This document shows, piece after piece, positions 28,553 to 39,013 of a stretch of DNA of 64,000 bases. A program made the position numbers and the translations under genes. Every line of letters starts with the position of its first letter. Position 1 is the stretch's first letter. The notes beneath the pieces were generated by a model. It worked only from the letters and a program-made list of their open reading frames with translations, was not told the DNA's origin and did not search any database. The DNA lies in contig CAJBKE010000052.1 of NCBI GenBank assembly GCA_903953565.1, forward strand, positions 1-64,000, read 5' to 3'. Origin of the DNA: an uncultured Verrucomicrobiota bacterium (GTDB lineage Bacteria > Verrucomicrobiota > Verrucomicrobiia > Chthoniobacterales > JACTMZ01).

Positions 28553-29545
28553 GTGAAGAAATCCGGTTGCGCCTTGCTCGCCCTTTTCCTGGCCTTGTGC
28601 GCCAGCTTGTTTTTCAACCTCATTCTCATGGCGCTTTTCGGTGCGACCGAGGCGGAGAGCCTCGCCGCGCGCAGCTTCGGCCCGAAACTTTCCGAAGTTG
28701 TGGTGCAAGAGGGCAAATCCGGGGCCGGCAAAATCGCCGTCATCCCGTTGCAGGGCATCATCCACAATGACACCACCACCGAGTGGGGGACGTCGATGGT
28801 CGATGACATCAAGGATGCGCTGCAGACGGCTCTGGATGACGACGAGGTCAAAGCCATCGTGCTGGCTGTCGACTCTCCCGGCGGCGAAGTCACCGCGTCC
28901 GACATAATTTACAACGAGGCAACCAAGGCGCAGAAGAAAAAGCCCGTGGTCGTCGCGATGAGTTCCCTGGGTGCCTCGGGCGCTTATTACGCGGCCTGTG
29001 CGGCCGACTGGATCGTGGCCAACCCGACGACTTTCACCGGCAGCATCGGCGTGATCATCCAGTCGCTCAATTACGAGGGGCTGTTCGACAAAGTCGGCCT
29101 CGATGCTGTCGTCTTCAAAAGCGGCAAGTTCAAGGACATGCTGAGCGGATCGCGCCCCATCACCGAAGACGAGCGCGCTTACGTCGAGGGCATGGTCAAG
29201 CAGGTCTACGAGCGGTTCCTCGGGATCGTGGCCTTTTCGCGCGGTCTGGAAGCCGACAAATTGCGCGACACGTTCGCCGATGGGCGCATCCTGACCGGCC
29301 AAGATGCGAAGGAGGCCGGATTGGTCGACCAATTGGGATACATCGAGGATGCTTATGACAAAGCACGCGCGCTGTCTGATTCACCCGATGCCGGCGTGAT
29401 CCGCTACCACTCCGGTCTCAACTTCCAGAGACTGCTGCGCCTGCTCGGGGCCGATTCCAAGGTGGAAGTGCAGCTGGCGCCCGGTCCGGAATTCCGCCTG
29501 CAACCTGGCCGGGCCTACCTGCTGCCCGAGTTTTACGCGTGGTGA
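28553..29545 (+). CDS. sppA: Signal peptide peptidase SppA-like protease
   Basis: AVDSPGGEVTASD, MSSLGASGAYYAA, GSIGVI; GTG start assumed so as not to overlap the tRNA. Confidence 0.9.
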   Translation: MKKSGCALLALFLALCASLFFNLILMALFGATEAESLAARSFGPKLSEVVVQEGKSGAGKIAVIPLQGIIHNDTTTEWGTSMVDDIKDALQTALDDDEVKAIVLAVDSPGGEVTASDIIYNEATKAQKKKPVVVAMSSLGASGAYYAACAADWIVANPTTFTGSIGVIIQSLNYEGLFDKVGLDAVVFKSGKFKDMLSGSRPITEDERAYVEGMVKQVYERFLGIVAFSRGLEADKLRDTFADGRILTGQDAKEAGLVDQLGYIEDAYDKARALSDSPDAGVIRYHSGLNFQRLLRLLGADSKVEVQLAPGPEFRLQPGRAYLLPEFYAW

Positions 29546-30333
29546 GCGGGCCGTCGTTCTGGCTGACCGGTGCGGTTCTGGTGCTGCTGACCGCAGCCGG
29601 ATTGCGTTATTATTTGCCGCTGGCCAGACAGGTTCTGGTCGAGAGAGCCGGCCGGGTCATGGATGCCTGGGTCGGCGCAATCGACGCGGCCGTTGCCGTG
29701 GTGCTGACCGCGTGGTTTGTCGTGCTCGGGCGCGATGCGCTGCTGAACGAGGGTGACCGCAGTATTGAATTTTCCGATGTGGTCACCGGTGCGGTGGTCT
29801 ATGGCTCCATCGTTCTCTTCCTTTGCGGATTGCTCATTTACCGCAATCTGCGTTTGACCGAAATCTTCGGTCTGGGTGCCGGGAGTTTTTTCCGCGTGCT
29901 CGGAACTTCGCTCCTCGCCTTGGGCGCGGCATATCCCTTGCTGCTGCTCGTGCAGGCCATGGTTTACGGCGTGGCAGGCGGCGATATGCATCCGCAGGAA
30001 GTTGTCCGTTTCCTCCAAGAGGCAGAGGGGCCGCGCGACAAGCTGGCGGTGATCGTCATGGCCGTTGTCGTTGCTCCCGTTGCGGAGGAAGTGATTTTTC
30101 GCGGCTACCTTTATCCGGTGGTCAAACGCTATGCCGGAGCGTTTGTCTCCATCGCAGTGACCAGCCTGCTCTTCGCCGTCCTCCATGGTCATGCGGCTTC
30201 GGTGCCTGCGCTATTCACCTTGGCGCTGTGCCTCGCCTTGGCCTACGAGAAAACCGGCTCCTTGCTCGTTCCGATGATCATGCACGCGGTCTTCAATGCG
30301 GTTTCCATCGCCGGGATCATGTTTCTGCTGTGA
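29539..30333 (+). CDS. CPBP family intramembrane metalloprotease
   Basis: VAPVAEEVIFRGYLYPVVKR and later H motifs; overlaps sppA. Confidence 0.88.
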   Translation: MVSGPSFWLTGAVLVLLTAAGLRYYLPLARQVLVERAGRVMDAWVGAIDAAVAVVLTAWFVVLGRDALLNEGDRSIEFSDVVTGAVVYGSIVLFLCGLLIYRNLRLTEIFGLGAGSFFRVLGTSLLALGAAYPLLLLVQAMVYGVAGGDMHPQEVVRFLQEAEGPRDKLAVIVMAVVVAPVAEEVIFRGYLYPVVKRYAGAFVSIAVTSLLFAVLHGHAASVPALFTLALCLALAYEKTGSLLVPMIMHAVFNAVSIAGIMFLL

Positions 30334-31226
30334 AAAGGAAAGCCGGAGAAGATGCGGTGCTGGCGCGTTTGCAGCGTTTGCTTCGTCGAACGCCGCCATC
30401 CGTGCATGCCGGTATCGGCGATGACTGTGCCGCGGTGCGCAGCGGACGTCGCGGCGTGCTCGCGCTGCTCAAGACCGACTGCGTGGTCGAGGGGCGGCAC
30501 TTCCTTCCCGGTGATGCTGCGGCGGCGGTCGGGTGGAAGGCAGCGTGTCGCGCTGTCAGTGATATGGCAGCTTGCGGCGGTGAGCCGCGCTTTGCCTTGG
30601 TCACGTGTGTGGTGAGATTCGCGCAGACCAAGCGCTGGATCGACGGACTTTACCGCGGCATCGAAAAAGCGGCCCGCACCTACGGGTTTCACGTGGTCGG
30701 CGGCGAGTTGGCCCGCACGGACGGACCGGCCATGATCAGCATCGCCCTGACCGGCGAGGTTGCGACCGGCGAATTTGTCGGCCGCGCGGGCGGACGGGCC
30801 GGCGATGTTTTGTTCGTTACCGGTGTCCTTGGCCGCTCGTTCGTGTCGGGATGGCATTTGCGTTTCTCGCCGCGGATCGAACAGGCGCGCTGGCTGGTGC
30901 GGCATTTTCGCCCGCGGGCCATGATGGATTTGAGCGATGGACTGGCGGCAGACCTTCCGCGTCTGGCTGCCGCGGGAGGCACCGGGTTCGTCGTTGATCC
31001 CGCCCTCGTGCCGCGGCGACGCGAGGCAACTATCGAGCAGGCGCTGGGCGATGGGGAGGACTTCGAGTTGCTCTTGGCCGTCGATCCACGCAAGGCGCCC
31101 CGCCTCGAGGCGGCTTGGAAAAAGAAGTTTCCCCGACTGCCTCTCACGCGCATCGGTCATCTTGCCCCGTCTGGTGTGGCGCGCGGGCTTGGTGCGGCGA
31201 GTGGCTACGACCACTTTGCGCGGTGA
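30330..31226 (+). CDS. thiL: Thiamine-monophosphate kinase
   Basis: GIGDDCAAV, AVSDMAACGGEPRFALV, MMDLSDGLAADL; GTGA overlap. Confidence 0.9.
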   Translation: MKRKAGEDAVLARLQRLLRRTPPSVHAGIGDDCAAVRSGRRGVLALLKTDCVVEGRHFLPGDAAAAVGWKAACRAVSDMAACGGEPRFALVTCVVRFAQTKRWIDGLYRGIEKAARTYGFHVVGGELARTDGPAMISIALTGEVATGEFVGRAGGRAGDVLFVTGVLGRSFVSGWHLRFSPRIEQARWLVRHFRPRAMMDLSDGLAADLPRLAAAGGTGFVVDPALVPRRREATIEQALGDGEDFELLLAVDPRKAPRLEAAWKKKFPRLPLTRIGHLAPSGVARGLGAASGYDHFAR

Positions 31227-31825
31227 AGGTTGAAGCGTTCATCTTCGACATCGGCAACGTGCTGGTGCGCTTCGATCACGGCCGCGCCGTAGCCGCGTTG
31301 TCTGCCATGGGGGCGGATATCTCGGACCGCGCCGGATTAGAAAATTTGGCCGCCCGCTATGAGCGTGGGGAAGTCGGACGCACGGCATTCCTCGAAGGTA
31401 TGCGTTCCATTCTGCGACATGAGGGCGACGATGCTGCCGTGGCCCGCGCGTGGCAGGAAATTTTCGAACCGAACGCGCCGATGTGGGACTTGGTCGAGAA
31501 GTTGCATGGAGAGTATCCGCTTTACCTTCTCTCCAACACCAACTGCCTGCATCACGACTACCTTTTGCGCGAGTATGCGGTCTTCGGGAAGTTCGCCGAC
31601 GGTGTGTTTTCCTACCGCGCGAAATTGGCCAAGCCGGATCGCGCCATTTTCGATCTGGCCATCCGTCAGTTCGGTGTGGATCCGCGCCACACGGTCTACC
31701 TCGACGATCTGACGCCCAATGTCGAAGCCGCCCGCGGTGCGGGTTTGCGTGCCTTGCGTTACGATCCGGATGCCCATGCCGACCTGACTGCCGCGCTGCG
31801 GCGCGAGGGTGTGCAATGCGTTTGA
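31223..31825 (+). CDS. HAD family phosphatase
   Basis: FIFDIGNVLVRFDH, LLSNTN, YLDDLTPNVEAARGAGL; GTGA overlap. Confidence 0.9.
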   Translation: MKVEAFIFDIGNVLVRFDHGRAVAALSAMGADISDRAGLENLAARYERGEVGRTAFLEGMRSILRHEGDDAAVARAWQEIFEPNAPMWDLVEKLHGEYPLYLLSNTNCLHHDYLLREYAVFGKFADGVFSYRAKLAKPDRAIFDLAIRQFGVDPRHTVYLDDLTPNVEAARGAGLRALRYDPDAHADLTAALRREGVQCV

Positions 31826-32826
31826 CTTGCCGGACCGCGCATTTACGCTCCCGCGCAGTGAAAGAGACGTTCGCGCAGCTCGAGGAAATCTACAATCGCC
31901 CGTTTTTCGATCTCATCGCGGAGGCTCGCCGCGCCCACCAACGGCATTGGCCCGGACGCGAGGTGCAACTTTGCACGCTGTTGAGCATCAAGACCGGTGC
32001 ATGCAGCGAGGATTGCGGTTATTGCTCGCAGAGCGCGCACCACAACACGGATCTCAAACCTGAACCGCTCATGACCACGGAGGAAATCCTCCCGCATGCG
32101 CACGCCGCCAAGGCGAACGGATCGACGCGTTTTTGCATGGGTGCGGCATGGAAAGGTGTTCGTTCGGGGGATCGGCGTTTCGAGTCCGTGCTCCAGACCG
32201 TGCGCGAAGTGAGCAAGCTGGGCATGGAAGTCTGCGTGACCCTCGGGCAGTTGAATGACGAGGAAGCTCGCCAGTTGAAGGACGCCGGCGTGACAGCCTA
32301 CAACCACAACATCGACACCTCACCGGAATATTATCCTGAGATCGTCAGCACCCATACTTTCCAAGACCGGCTCAACACGATTGGTTCGGTGCAGCGCGCC
32401 GGCATGCAGGTGTGCTGCGGCGGAATCCTCGGGATGGGCGAGACGGTGAAAGACCGCCTGCGCATGCTCGAAGTGCTGGCCGGATTCGATCCGCCGCCCG
32501 AGAGCGTTCCCATCAATTGCCTCGTGGCCATCGAGGGCACACCTTTGGAGAACACGCCGCCGGTCGATATTTTCGAGTTGGTCCGCCTCATCGCCACGGC
32601 GCGCCTCGTGTTGCCCATGTCGAAGATCCGCCTCTCGGCTGGCCGCACTTCCCTGAGCAAAGAGGGTCAGGCGCTCTGCCTTTTCGCGGGCGCGAATTCC
32701 ATTTTCTACGGGGACAAACTTCTGACCACGCCCAATCCCGAAGAGAACGAGGATCTCGATCTGCTCGGAACACTCGATCTCACGCCGCTTGCGCCGCATT
32801 CGCCGGCTGGTGTGCCGGTCGCTTAA
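31816..32826 (+). CDS. bioB: Biotin synthase
   Basis: KTGACSEDCGYCSQSAHH, YNHNIDTSPEYYPEIVSTHTFQDRL. Confidence 0.95.
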   Translation: MRLTCRTAHLRSRAVKETFAQLEEIYNRPFFDLIAEARRAHQRHWPGREVQLCTLLSIKTGACSEDCGYCSQSAHHNTDLKPEPLMTTEEILPHAHAAKANGSTRFCMGAAWKGVRSGDRRFESVLQTVREVSKLGMEVCVTLGQLNDEEARQLKDAGVTAYNHNIDTSPEYYPEIVSTHTFQDRLNTIGSVQRAGMQVCCGGILGMGETVKDRLRMLEVLAGFDPPPESVPINCLVAIEGTPLENTPPVDIFELVRLIATARLVLPMSKIRLSAGRTSLSKEGQALCLFAGANSIFYGDKLLTTPNPEENEDLDLLGTLDLTPLAPHSPAGVPVA

Positions 32827-34199
32827 GCGGGAGCCAAGGCTGCCGTGCGCGGATTCGCCGCGTAGAGGGTAAAGCCGGCGGTCTCGGTCACATCGACGTC
32901 GACCAGATTCCCGGCCAGATCGTCCGGTCCTTCGAAGACGACGATTTTGTTGCCGCGTGTCCGACCGGTCAGCCGGGCATCGTTGTGCCGGCTCGGGCCC
33001 GTGCAGAGGACTTCGGTTGTCGTGCCGACCATGGCCTGCAGTTTCTGCTGCGCGTGGCGGTTGACCACGGAGAGGAGGTCTTGGTTGCGCTCTTCTTTCA
33101 CTTCCTCGGACAATTGCGCGTCCATCGTGGCAGCCGGCGTGTCTTTGCGCGGCGAGTAACGGAAGACGAAGGCGTTGTCGAAGCCGATCTCGTCCGTCAA
33201 CGCGCGCGTGGCCGCGTAGTCCTCGTCGCCTTCGCCCGGGAAGCCGACAATGATGTCGGTGGTGATGGCGATGTCGGGGCAGTTGGCCCGGAGTCTCGCC
33301 ACCAGGGCACGGAATTTTTCCGCCGTGTAGCCGCGATGCATGGCTTTGAGGATGCGGTCGGAGCCCGACTGCAGCGGCAGGTGGACGTGCTCGGCCAGTT
33401 TGGGCAGGCGTCCGAAGCAATCGACGAGATCCTCGCGGAAACCGATCGGGTGGGGGGAAGTGAAGCGGAGGCGTTCCAGGCCTTCGACTTCGTGCACCGC
33501 CTCGAGCAATTGCACGAACGGGCTGCGGCCCTCGACTTTGGGAAATTCGTGGCGTCCGTAAAGGTTGACGATCTGGCCGAGGAGCGTGACTTCCTTGCAG
33601 CCGCGTCCAACCAATTCGCGGACCTCGCCGACGATGCTGCCGATGCGCCGGCTGCGTTCGGAGCCGCGCGTGTCGGGCACGATGCAGAAGGTGCAGCGCA
33701 TGTTGCAGCCCTGCATGATCGAGACGAAGGCGCTCGGCGGGACGGTGGCATGGTCGCGGATGGTTTCCTGCGAACCGGCTTCCTCCTCGGTGTCGACGAC
33801 GGAGAAACGAAGATCATCCATGGCCGGTTCGTGCGCCATTTTGCGGCGGAGGATGGCATCGACGTGGTCGGCCACCCGGTGGAATTTTTGCGTGCCGACC
33901 ACCAAGTCGAGGTGTGGGATTTCGGAAAGCAGGGCCGCGCCGCGGCTTTGGGCCATGCAGCCGAGAAACCCGTAGACGGTATGCGGCCGCCTCTTTTGCT
34001 GACGGCCGAGCAGGCCCATCTTGCCGAGCGCCTTCTGCTCGGCCATGTCGCGGACGCTGCAGGTGTTGAGCAGGACGACATCCGCGTCGCCGGCTTCGCC
34101 GGTCATTTCGTAACCCCGGGCGACCAGCATTTGCGCGACCTGCTCGGAGTCGCGCTCGTTCATCTGGCATCCGTAGGTCTTGAGAAACACCTTGGGCAT
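32823..34199 (-). CDS. miaB: tRNA-2-methylthio-N6-dimethylallyladenosine synthase
   Basis: KVFLKTYGCQMNERDSE, CNMRCTFCIVPDTRGSERSR, C-terminal TRAM. Confidence 0.93.
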   Translation of the reverse strand: MPKVFLKTYGCQMNERDSEQVAQMLVARGYEMTGEAGDADVVLLNTCSVRDMAEQKALGKMGLLGRQQKRRPHTVYGFLGCMAQSRGAALLSEIPHLDLVVGTQKFHRVADHVDAILRRKMAHEPAMDDLRFSVVDTEEEAGSQETIRDHATVPPSAFVSIMQGCNMRCTFCIVPDTRGSERSRRIGSIVGEVRELVGRGCKEVTLLGQIVNLYGRHEFPKVEGRSPFVQLLEAVHEVEGLERLRFTSPHPIGFREDLVDCFGRLPKLAEHVHLPLQSGSDRILKAMHRGYTAEKFRALVARLRANCPDIAITTDIIVGFPGEGDEDYAATRALTDEIGFDNAFVFRYSPRKDTPAATMDAQLSEEVKEERNQDLLSVVNRHAQQKLQAMVGTTTEVLCTGPSRHNDARLTGRTRGNKIVVFEGPDDLAGNLVDVDVTETAGFTLYAANPRTAALAPA

Positions 34200-34279
34200 G
34201 GAGCGATCAAACTAAACGCTGGCCCCGCTCATTTCCAGCGCGGCTTGCTTTTTGGCGCGCCGCCGCGCCAGATAGACAC

Positions 34280-35320
34280 ATGGCAACGCCTGCCGAATTG
34301 GGATTCCGTATGCCGGCCGAATGGGAGCCTCACGATGCCGTATGGTTTTCTTGGCCGCATCCGGACACGGAAAGTTTTCCCGGTGCCTATGACCGCATCC
34401 CGCGGGCCATGGGGGCGCTCATCCGCGCCGCGGCCGATTTCGAGCCGGTGCGGGTCAATGTGCGCAATACAGGGGAGGAGGCCGAGGCGCGCCGCCACAT
34501 CGGCAAGTGCGACGGTGTGGAATTTTTCCCGATCGACACGGATGAACCCTGGTGCCGCGACCACGGACCAATTTTTCTCGTCAACGACCGCACGGGCGAA
34601 GTGGCGGTTGCCGATTTCGAATTCAATTCGTGGGGACGCAAGCTCCCGCGCTGGGAACTTGATCGCCGGGTGCCGGAGGCTATCGCGCGGCAACTCGGTC
34701 TGCGTCATTTGGTGTGCCCGGTCGTTCTCGAGGGTGGGTCGATCGATGTCAATGGCACGGGCTCCCTGCTCACCACCCGCAGTTGCCTGCTCCATCCGAA
34801 CCGGAATCCGTCCATGATCGAAGCGCAGATCGAGGAAAATTTGCGCCAGTGGCTCGGGGTGCGGAACGTTCTCTGGCTCGGCGACGGCATCGAGGGTGAT
34901 GACACCGACGGTCACATTGACGATCTGACGCGGTTTGTCGGCAAATCGCGTGTCGTCACCGTGGTCGACGACAACCCCGCAGATCCGAACACCGCGATTC
35001 TCGCGGAAAATCTCGAGGCCCTGCGTTCCCTGCGCGACGAGGATGGCGGTGCGCTCGACATCGTCACTTTGCCCATGCCGGAAAAGCGGCGGGAGTGGCA
35101 GGGGCACCGTCTGCCTTGCAGCTACGCCAATTTTCTCATTCTCAACGGCGGTGTCCTTGTGCCGTCCTTCGACGATCCCCGCGACGCGGAGGCTGCGCGC
35201 ATTATCGGTTCGGTCTTCCCCGGAAGAAAAGTCGTGCCTGTTGACTGTGCCGACCTCATCATCGGGCTCGGTTCGATCCACTGCCTCAGCCAGCAACAAC
35301 CCGCGCCCCCGCGCGCTTGA
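34280..35320 (+). CDS. Agmatine deiminase family protein
   Basis: EPHDAVWFSWPH, WCRDHGPIFLVN, GIEGDDTDGHIDDLTRFV, GSIHCLSQQQP. Confidence 0.9.
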   Translation: MATPAELGFRMPAEWEPHDAVWFSWPHPDTESFPGAYDRIPRAMGALIRAAADFEPVRVNVRNTGEEAEARRHIGKCDGVEFFPIDTDEPWCRDHGPIFLVNDRTGEVAVADFEFNSWGRKLPRWELDRRVPEAIARQLGLRHLVCPVVLEGGSIDVNGTGSLLTTRSCLLHPNRNPSMIEAQIEENLRQWLGVRNVLWLGDGIEGDDTDGHIDDLTRFVGKSRVVTVVDDNPADPNTAILAENLEALRSLRDEDGGALDIVTLPMPEKRREWQGHRLPCSYANFLILNGGVLVPSFDDPRDAEAARIIGSVFPGRKVVPVDCADLIIGLGSIHCLSQQQPAPPRA

Positions 35321-35326
35321 CTCGAT

Positions 35327-35815
35327 ATGCCCAGAAAATCATCCTCTCGTCCTCCCAAACAAAAAAAGGAGACCAACGTGGACCTCAAAGACATCAAAGC
35401 CATCATCGACTTGATGCAGAAGAACGGCCTGACCGCCTTCGAAATGGAGCAAGGCGGCTTCCGCATTGCCTTGGCCAAAGAATCGGGTCTCGTGCCCGCG
35501 GTCGGTTATGCCCCGGCACCGGTTGCCGCGGCGCCCGCACCCGCGACTGCCGCCCCGGCCGAAGCCGCATCCGCCGCCTCGGGCAAAGAAATCGCTTCGC
35601 CCATGGTCGGGACATTTTACACCTCGCCGTCGCCCGAATCGCCCGCGTTTGTCAAAGTCGGCCAGAAAGTCACACCCGACACCGTGGTCTGCATCATCGA
35701 AGCCATGAAAGTCATGAACGAGATCAAGGCCGAGGTGAGCGGCACGATCACTGAAGTGGCGGCGGAAAACGGCCAACCCGTCCAATTCGGGCAAGCCCTC
35801 TACCGTTACAAATAA
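35327..35815 (+). CDS. accB: Acetyl-CoA carboxylase biotin carboxyl carrier protein
   Basis: Ala/Pro linker; [15 protein letters not shown] biotinylation motif. Confidence 0.95.
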   Translation: MPRKSSSRPPKQKKETNVDLKDIKAIIDLMQKNGLTAFEMEQGGFRIALAKESGLVPAVGYAPAPVAAAPAPATAAPAEAASAASGKEIASPMVGTFYTSPSPESPAFVKVGQKVTPDTVVCIIEAMKVMNEIKAEVSGTITEVAAENGQPVQFGQALYRYK

Positions 35816-35840
35816 GCGGCTCACCCGCGGCGGTCCGGAA

Positions 35841-37205
35841 ATGATCAAACGCCTCCTTATTGCCAACCGCGGCGAGATTGCCCTGCGCATTATCCGCGCC
35901 TGCAAAGAACTGGGCATCCGCAGCATCGCGGTCTACTCCGAAGCCGACGTCCAATCCCTGCACGTCCAACTGGCCGACGAGGCGATCTGCATCGGTCCCG
36001 CGCCGAGCCCCCAAAGCTATCTCAAGATCGACCGTATTATCAGCGCGGCGGAAATCGCCGATGCCGATGCCATCCATCCCGGTTACGGATTCCTCGCCGA
36101 GAACGCCCACTTCGCCGAAGTCTGCGCCAGCTGCAAAATCAAATTCGTCGGTCCGTCCCCCGAGGCCATCCGCCTCATGGGCGACAAAAACATGGCGCGC
36201 CAGCAGGCCATCAAAGCCGGCGTGCCCGTCACCCCGGGGAGCGACGGCATTGTCGAAACCGAAGGCGAGGCCCTGCGTATTGCCCGCAAGATCGGATTTC
36301 CGGTCATGGTCAAAGCCGTGGCCGGCGGCGGCGGACGCGGTATGCGCGTGGCGCACAACGAGGTGACGCTGGTCAAAGGTTTCCACAGTGCCCGCACCGA
36401 GGCGGACAAAGCCTTCGGCAACCCCGCGGTCTACATCGAAAAGTTCGTGGTCAATCCTCACCACATCGAGTTCCAGCTCATTGCCGACAGTCAGGGCAAT
36501 GTTGTCCACCTCGGCGAACGCGATTGCTCCGTGCAACGCCGCAACCAGAAAATCATCGAGGAATGTCCGTCGCCCATCATGACGGAAAAACTGCGCAAAA
36601 AAATGGGTGATGCCTCGATCGCTCTGGCCAAGGCGGTCAATTACGAGAACGCCGGCACCATCGAGTTCCTCGTCGATGACGAAGAAAATTTCTACTTCAT
36701 GGAGATGAACACGCGCATCCAGGTCGAGCATCCCATCACCGAGGAGGTTTACGGGGTCGACCTGGTCAAGCAGCAGTTGCAGATCGCCTCGGGCCAGCCT
36801 CTTTCCCACCACGTGCTCAACGCCGTTCCCCGCCACCACTCCATCGAGTGCCGGATCAACGCCGAGGATCCGGCGAACAATTTCACTCCCAGCCCCGGCA
36901 CCATCGACCTCTACTACGCGCCGGGCGGACGCGGCGTGCGCATCGACTCGCACGCCTACGCAGGATACCCGATCCCGCCCAACTACGATTCGATGATCGC
37001 CAAGCTCATCGTCCACGCTTCCACCCGCGAACAGGCCATCGCCCGCATGCGCCGTGCGCTCGGCGAATACATGATCACCGGGATCAAGACCACCATCCCG
37101 TTGCAGCTCGAGATCATGCAAAACAAAGATTTCCTCGCCGGCAAATACAACACCGGTGTCCTCGAGCGCATGCTCGAGGCGCGCGTAGACAAAAAGAAAA
37201 AGTGA
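35841..37205 (+). CDS. accC: Acetyl-CoA carboxylase biotin carboxylase
   Basis: [25 protein letters not shown]...GGGGRGMR...[18 protein letters not shown]. Confidence 0.96.
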   Translation: MIKRLLIANRGEIALRIIRACKELGIRSIAVYSEADVQSLHVQLADEAICIGPAPSPQSYLKIDRIISAAEIADADAIHPGYGFLAENAHFAEVCASCKIKFVGPSPEAIRLMGDKNMARQQAIKAGVPVTPGSDGIVETEGEALRIARKIGFPVMVKAVAGGGGRGMRVAHNEVTLVKGFHSARTEADKAFGNPAVYIEKFVVNPHHIEFQLIADSQGNVVHLGERDCSVQRRNQKIIEECPSPIMTEKLRKKMGDASIALAKAVNYENAGTIEFLVDDEENFYFMEMNTRIQVEHPITEEVYGVDLVKQQLQIASGQPLSHHVLNAVPRHHSIECRINAEDPANNFTPSPGTIDLYYAPGGRGVRIDSHAYAGYPIPPNYDSMIAKLIVHASTREQAIARMRRALGEYMITGIKTTIPLQLEIMQNKDFLAGKYNTGVLERMLEARVDKKKK

Positions 37206-37831
37206 ACGCGCTGGCGGACGCCCGCCTCTACGGAATCGTCGATCTCGGATACGTCCCGGTCGGCACCGCATCTCTCGCCGCGGAAAAATTGCTCGAGGGC
37301 GGCGTGGATGTCCTGCAACTCCGGGCCAAGGGTGCGCCGAAGTATCTGGTCGCCGGGCTCGCGGAGGAAATTCACGCGTTGACCCGACCGCTCGGCGTCC
37401 CGCTCATTCTCAACGACTATCCCGAATTGCTCCGTGATGTTCCGGCCGAGGGTGCGCATGTCGGACAAGACGACATGTCCGTGGCCGAAGCTCGCGCCGC
37501 GGCAGGCCGCCCCGTCATCATCGGCAAGTCCACCCACAGCTTGGTGCAGGCTCGTGCCGCGGTGGAGGAGGGGGCGGACTACATCGGTTTTGGTCCGCTC
37601 TTTGCCACCCCGACCAAACCCGGCCGGCCGGCCATCGGACTCGACGACATCGCTACCGTGCACGCGGAGGTTTCACGGCCCATCTTCTGCATCGGAGGGA
37701 TCAAAAATGAAAATCTCACCGCAGTGATCGCCGCCGGTGCGCAGCGCGTCGTCATTGTCTCCGGTTGGTTACAGGCTGCCGATGTATCGGACGCGGTGCG
37801 AGCGAGTCGGGCCTCCCTTCTGAATTTTTAG
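37202..37831 (+). CDS. thiE: Thiamine-phosphate synthase
   Basis: [42 protein letters not shown] start overlapping accC. Confidence 0.9.
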   Translation: MNALADARLYGIVDLGYVPVGTASLAAEKLLEGGVDVLQLRAKGAPKYLVAGLAEEIHALTRPLGVPLILNDYPELLRDVPAEGAHVGQDDMSVAEARAAAGRPVIIGKSTHSLVQARAAVEEGADYIGFGPLFATPTKPGRPAIGLDDIATVHAEVSRPIFCIGGIKNENLTAVIAAGAQRVVIVSGWLQAADVSDAVRASRASLLNF

Positions 37832-37893
37832 CGGCGGACTATGTCCGCCGGACGCTGATTCCGAATATGGTTCCGGCGGACATAGTCCGCCGT
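37831..37893. repeat. Nested palindromic intergenic repeat
   Basis: Left arm GCGGCGGACTATGTCCGCCGG (37831-37851) inverted at 37873-37893 (20/21); each arm is itself a GGCGGAC-TAT-GTCCGCC hairpin. Confidence 0.8.
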
Positions 37894-37913
37894 TACAAGA
37901 GGGGGAAGAACCG

Positions 37914-38822
37914 ATGAAAGTCATCCTCTCCCCTGAAGTCGCCGCCGCGTTGTCCGCGCACCAGCCTGTCGTTGCTCTCGAATCGACGATCATCGCGCAT
38001 GGCATGGCTTATCCGGCGAACGTGGAAACCGCGCTTGCTGTCGAGCAAGCGGTTCGCGATCACGGCGCGGTTCCGGCGACCATCGCGGTCATCGGCGGGA
38101 AGCTGAAAGCGGGACTTTCCCGCGACGAAATCGAGCGCTTCGGCCAGGAGGGTCGGGGCATCATGAAAGTCTCGGTGCGCGATTTGCCTTTCGTGGCCGG
38201 ACGCGGACTCGATGGCGCCACCACCGTGGCCGCCACCATGCGCATTGCCGGGATGGCGGGCATTCCTGTTTTCGCCACCGGCGGAATGGGAGGTGTCCAT
38301 CGTCGAGCCGGGGAAACCTTCGATGTCTCGGCCGATCTCACCGAGATGACGCGCAGCAATGTCGCCGTGGTCACGGCGGGCGCCAAAGCCATCCTCGACC
38401 TGCCGCTCACCCTCGAGCGGTTGGAAACCGACGGCGTTCCGGTCATCGGCTACCGCACCGGGGAATTTCCGGCATTTTATTCGCGTTCGAGCGGGTTGAA
38501 GGTGCCGATGCGCGCGGAAACTCCGGATGAAATCGCCGCCATCATGCGTTCCAAGTGGAACCTCGGACTTTCCGGCGCGGTGGTCGTGGCCAATCCGATT
38601 CCCGAGGCCGCGGAAATCCCCGCCGCAGAAATCGAACCGGTCATCGCGGTTGCCCTGGCCGAAGCCGATCGTCTCGGCATTCGCGGCAAAGACATCACGC
38701 CATTCCTGCTTTCCGAAATTGTCCAAGCGACCGAAGGACGATCCCTGCAAGCCAACATCGCCTTGGTGAAACACAACGCGAAGGTCGCGGCGGAGATAGC
38801 GGTCGCCTTTGCCGGCAACTAG
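37914..38822 (+). CDS. psuG: Pseudouridine-5'-phosphate glycosidase
   Basis: VALESTIIAHGMAYPAN, GGMGGVHR motifs. Confidence 0.93.
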   Translation: MKVILSPEVAAALSAHQPVVALESTIIAHGMAYPANVETALAVEQAVRDHGAVPATIAVIGGKLKAGLSRDEIERFGQEGRGIMKVSVRDLPFVAGRGLDGATTVAATMRIAGMAGIPVFATGGMGGVHRRAGETFDVSADLTEMTRSNVAVVTAGAKAILDLPLTLERLETDGVPVIGYRTGEFPAFYSRSSGLKVPMRAETPDEIAAIMRSKWNLGLSGAVVVANPIPEAAEIPAAEIEPVIAVALAEADRLGIRGKDITPFLLSEIVQATEGRSLQANIALVKHNAKVAAEIAVAFAGN

Positions 38823-38927
38823 GTCTTTTGATCTGGGAGTGTCTTAGGTAGTTGACCTCGTCCCCGAGATTGCGCGCTGTATTTCCGCGGCACTTCGCTC
38901 TGATGCGGGAGTATTTACAGGGGGCGT

Positions 38928-38956
38928 TTGACAGGTAACTGCCACCCCAATATCAA
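38928..38956 (+). promoter_or_regulatory. Candidate sigma70-type promoter for the large secreted protein gene
   Basis: TTGACA (38928-38933), 17-bp spacer, TATCAA (38951-38956). Confidence 0.45.
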
Positions 38957-39013
38957 TAATGATTCAGCTTTGTGGCCTGCGCGAAGGGCGGCCACTTGCG
39001 ACTTACCCCCCGA

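Noticed and set aside
32412-34817. 801-aa plus-strand ORF opposite miaB
   Set aside because: Antisense to miaB and out of frame with bioB and the agmatine deiminase gene; mirror-frame artefact.
35748-37271. 507-aa minus-strand ORF opposite accC
   Set aside because: Antisense to accC, which has unambiguous motifs.
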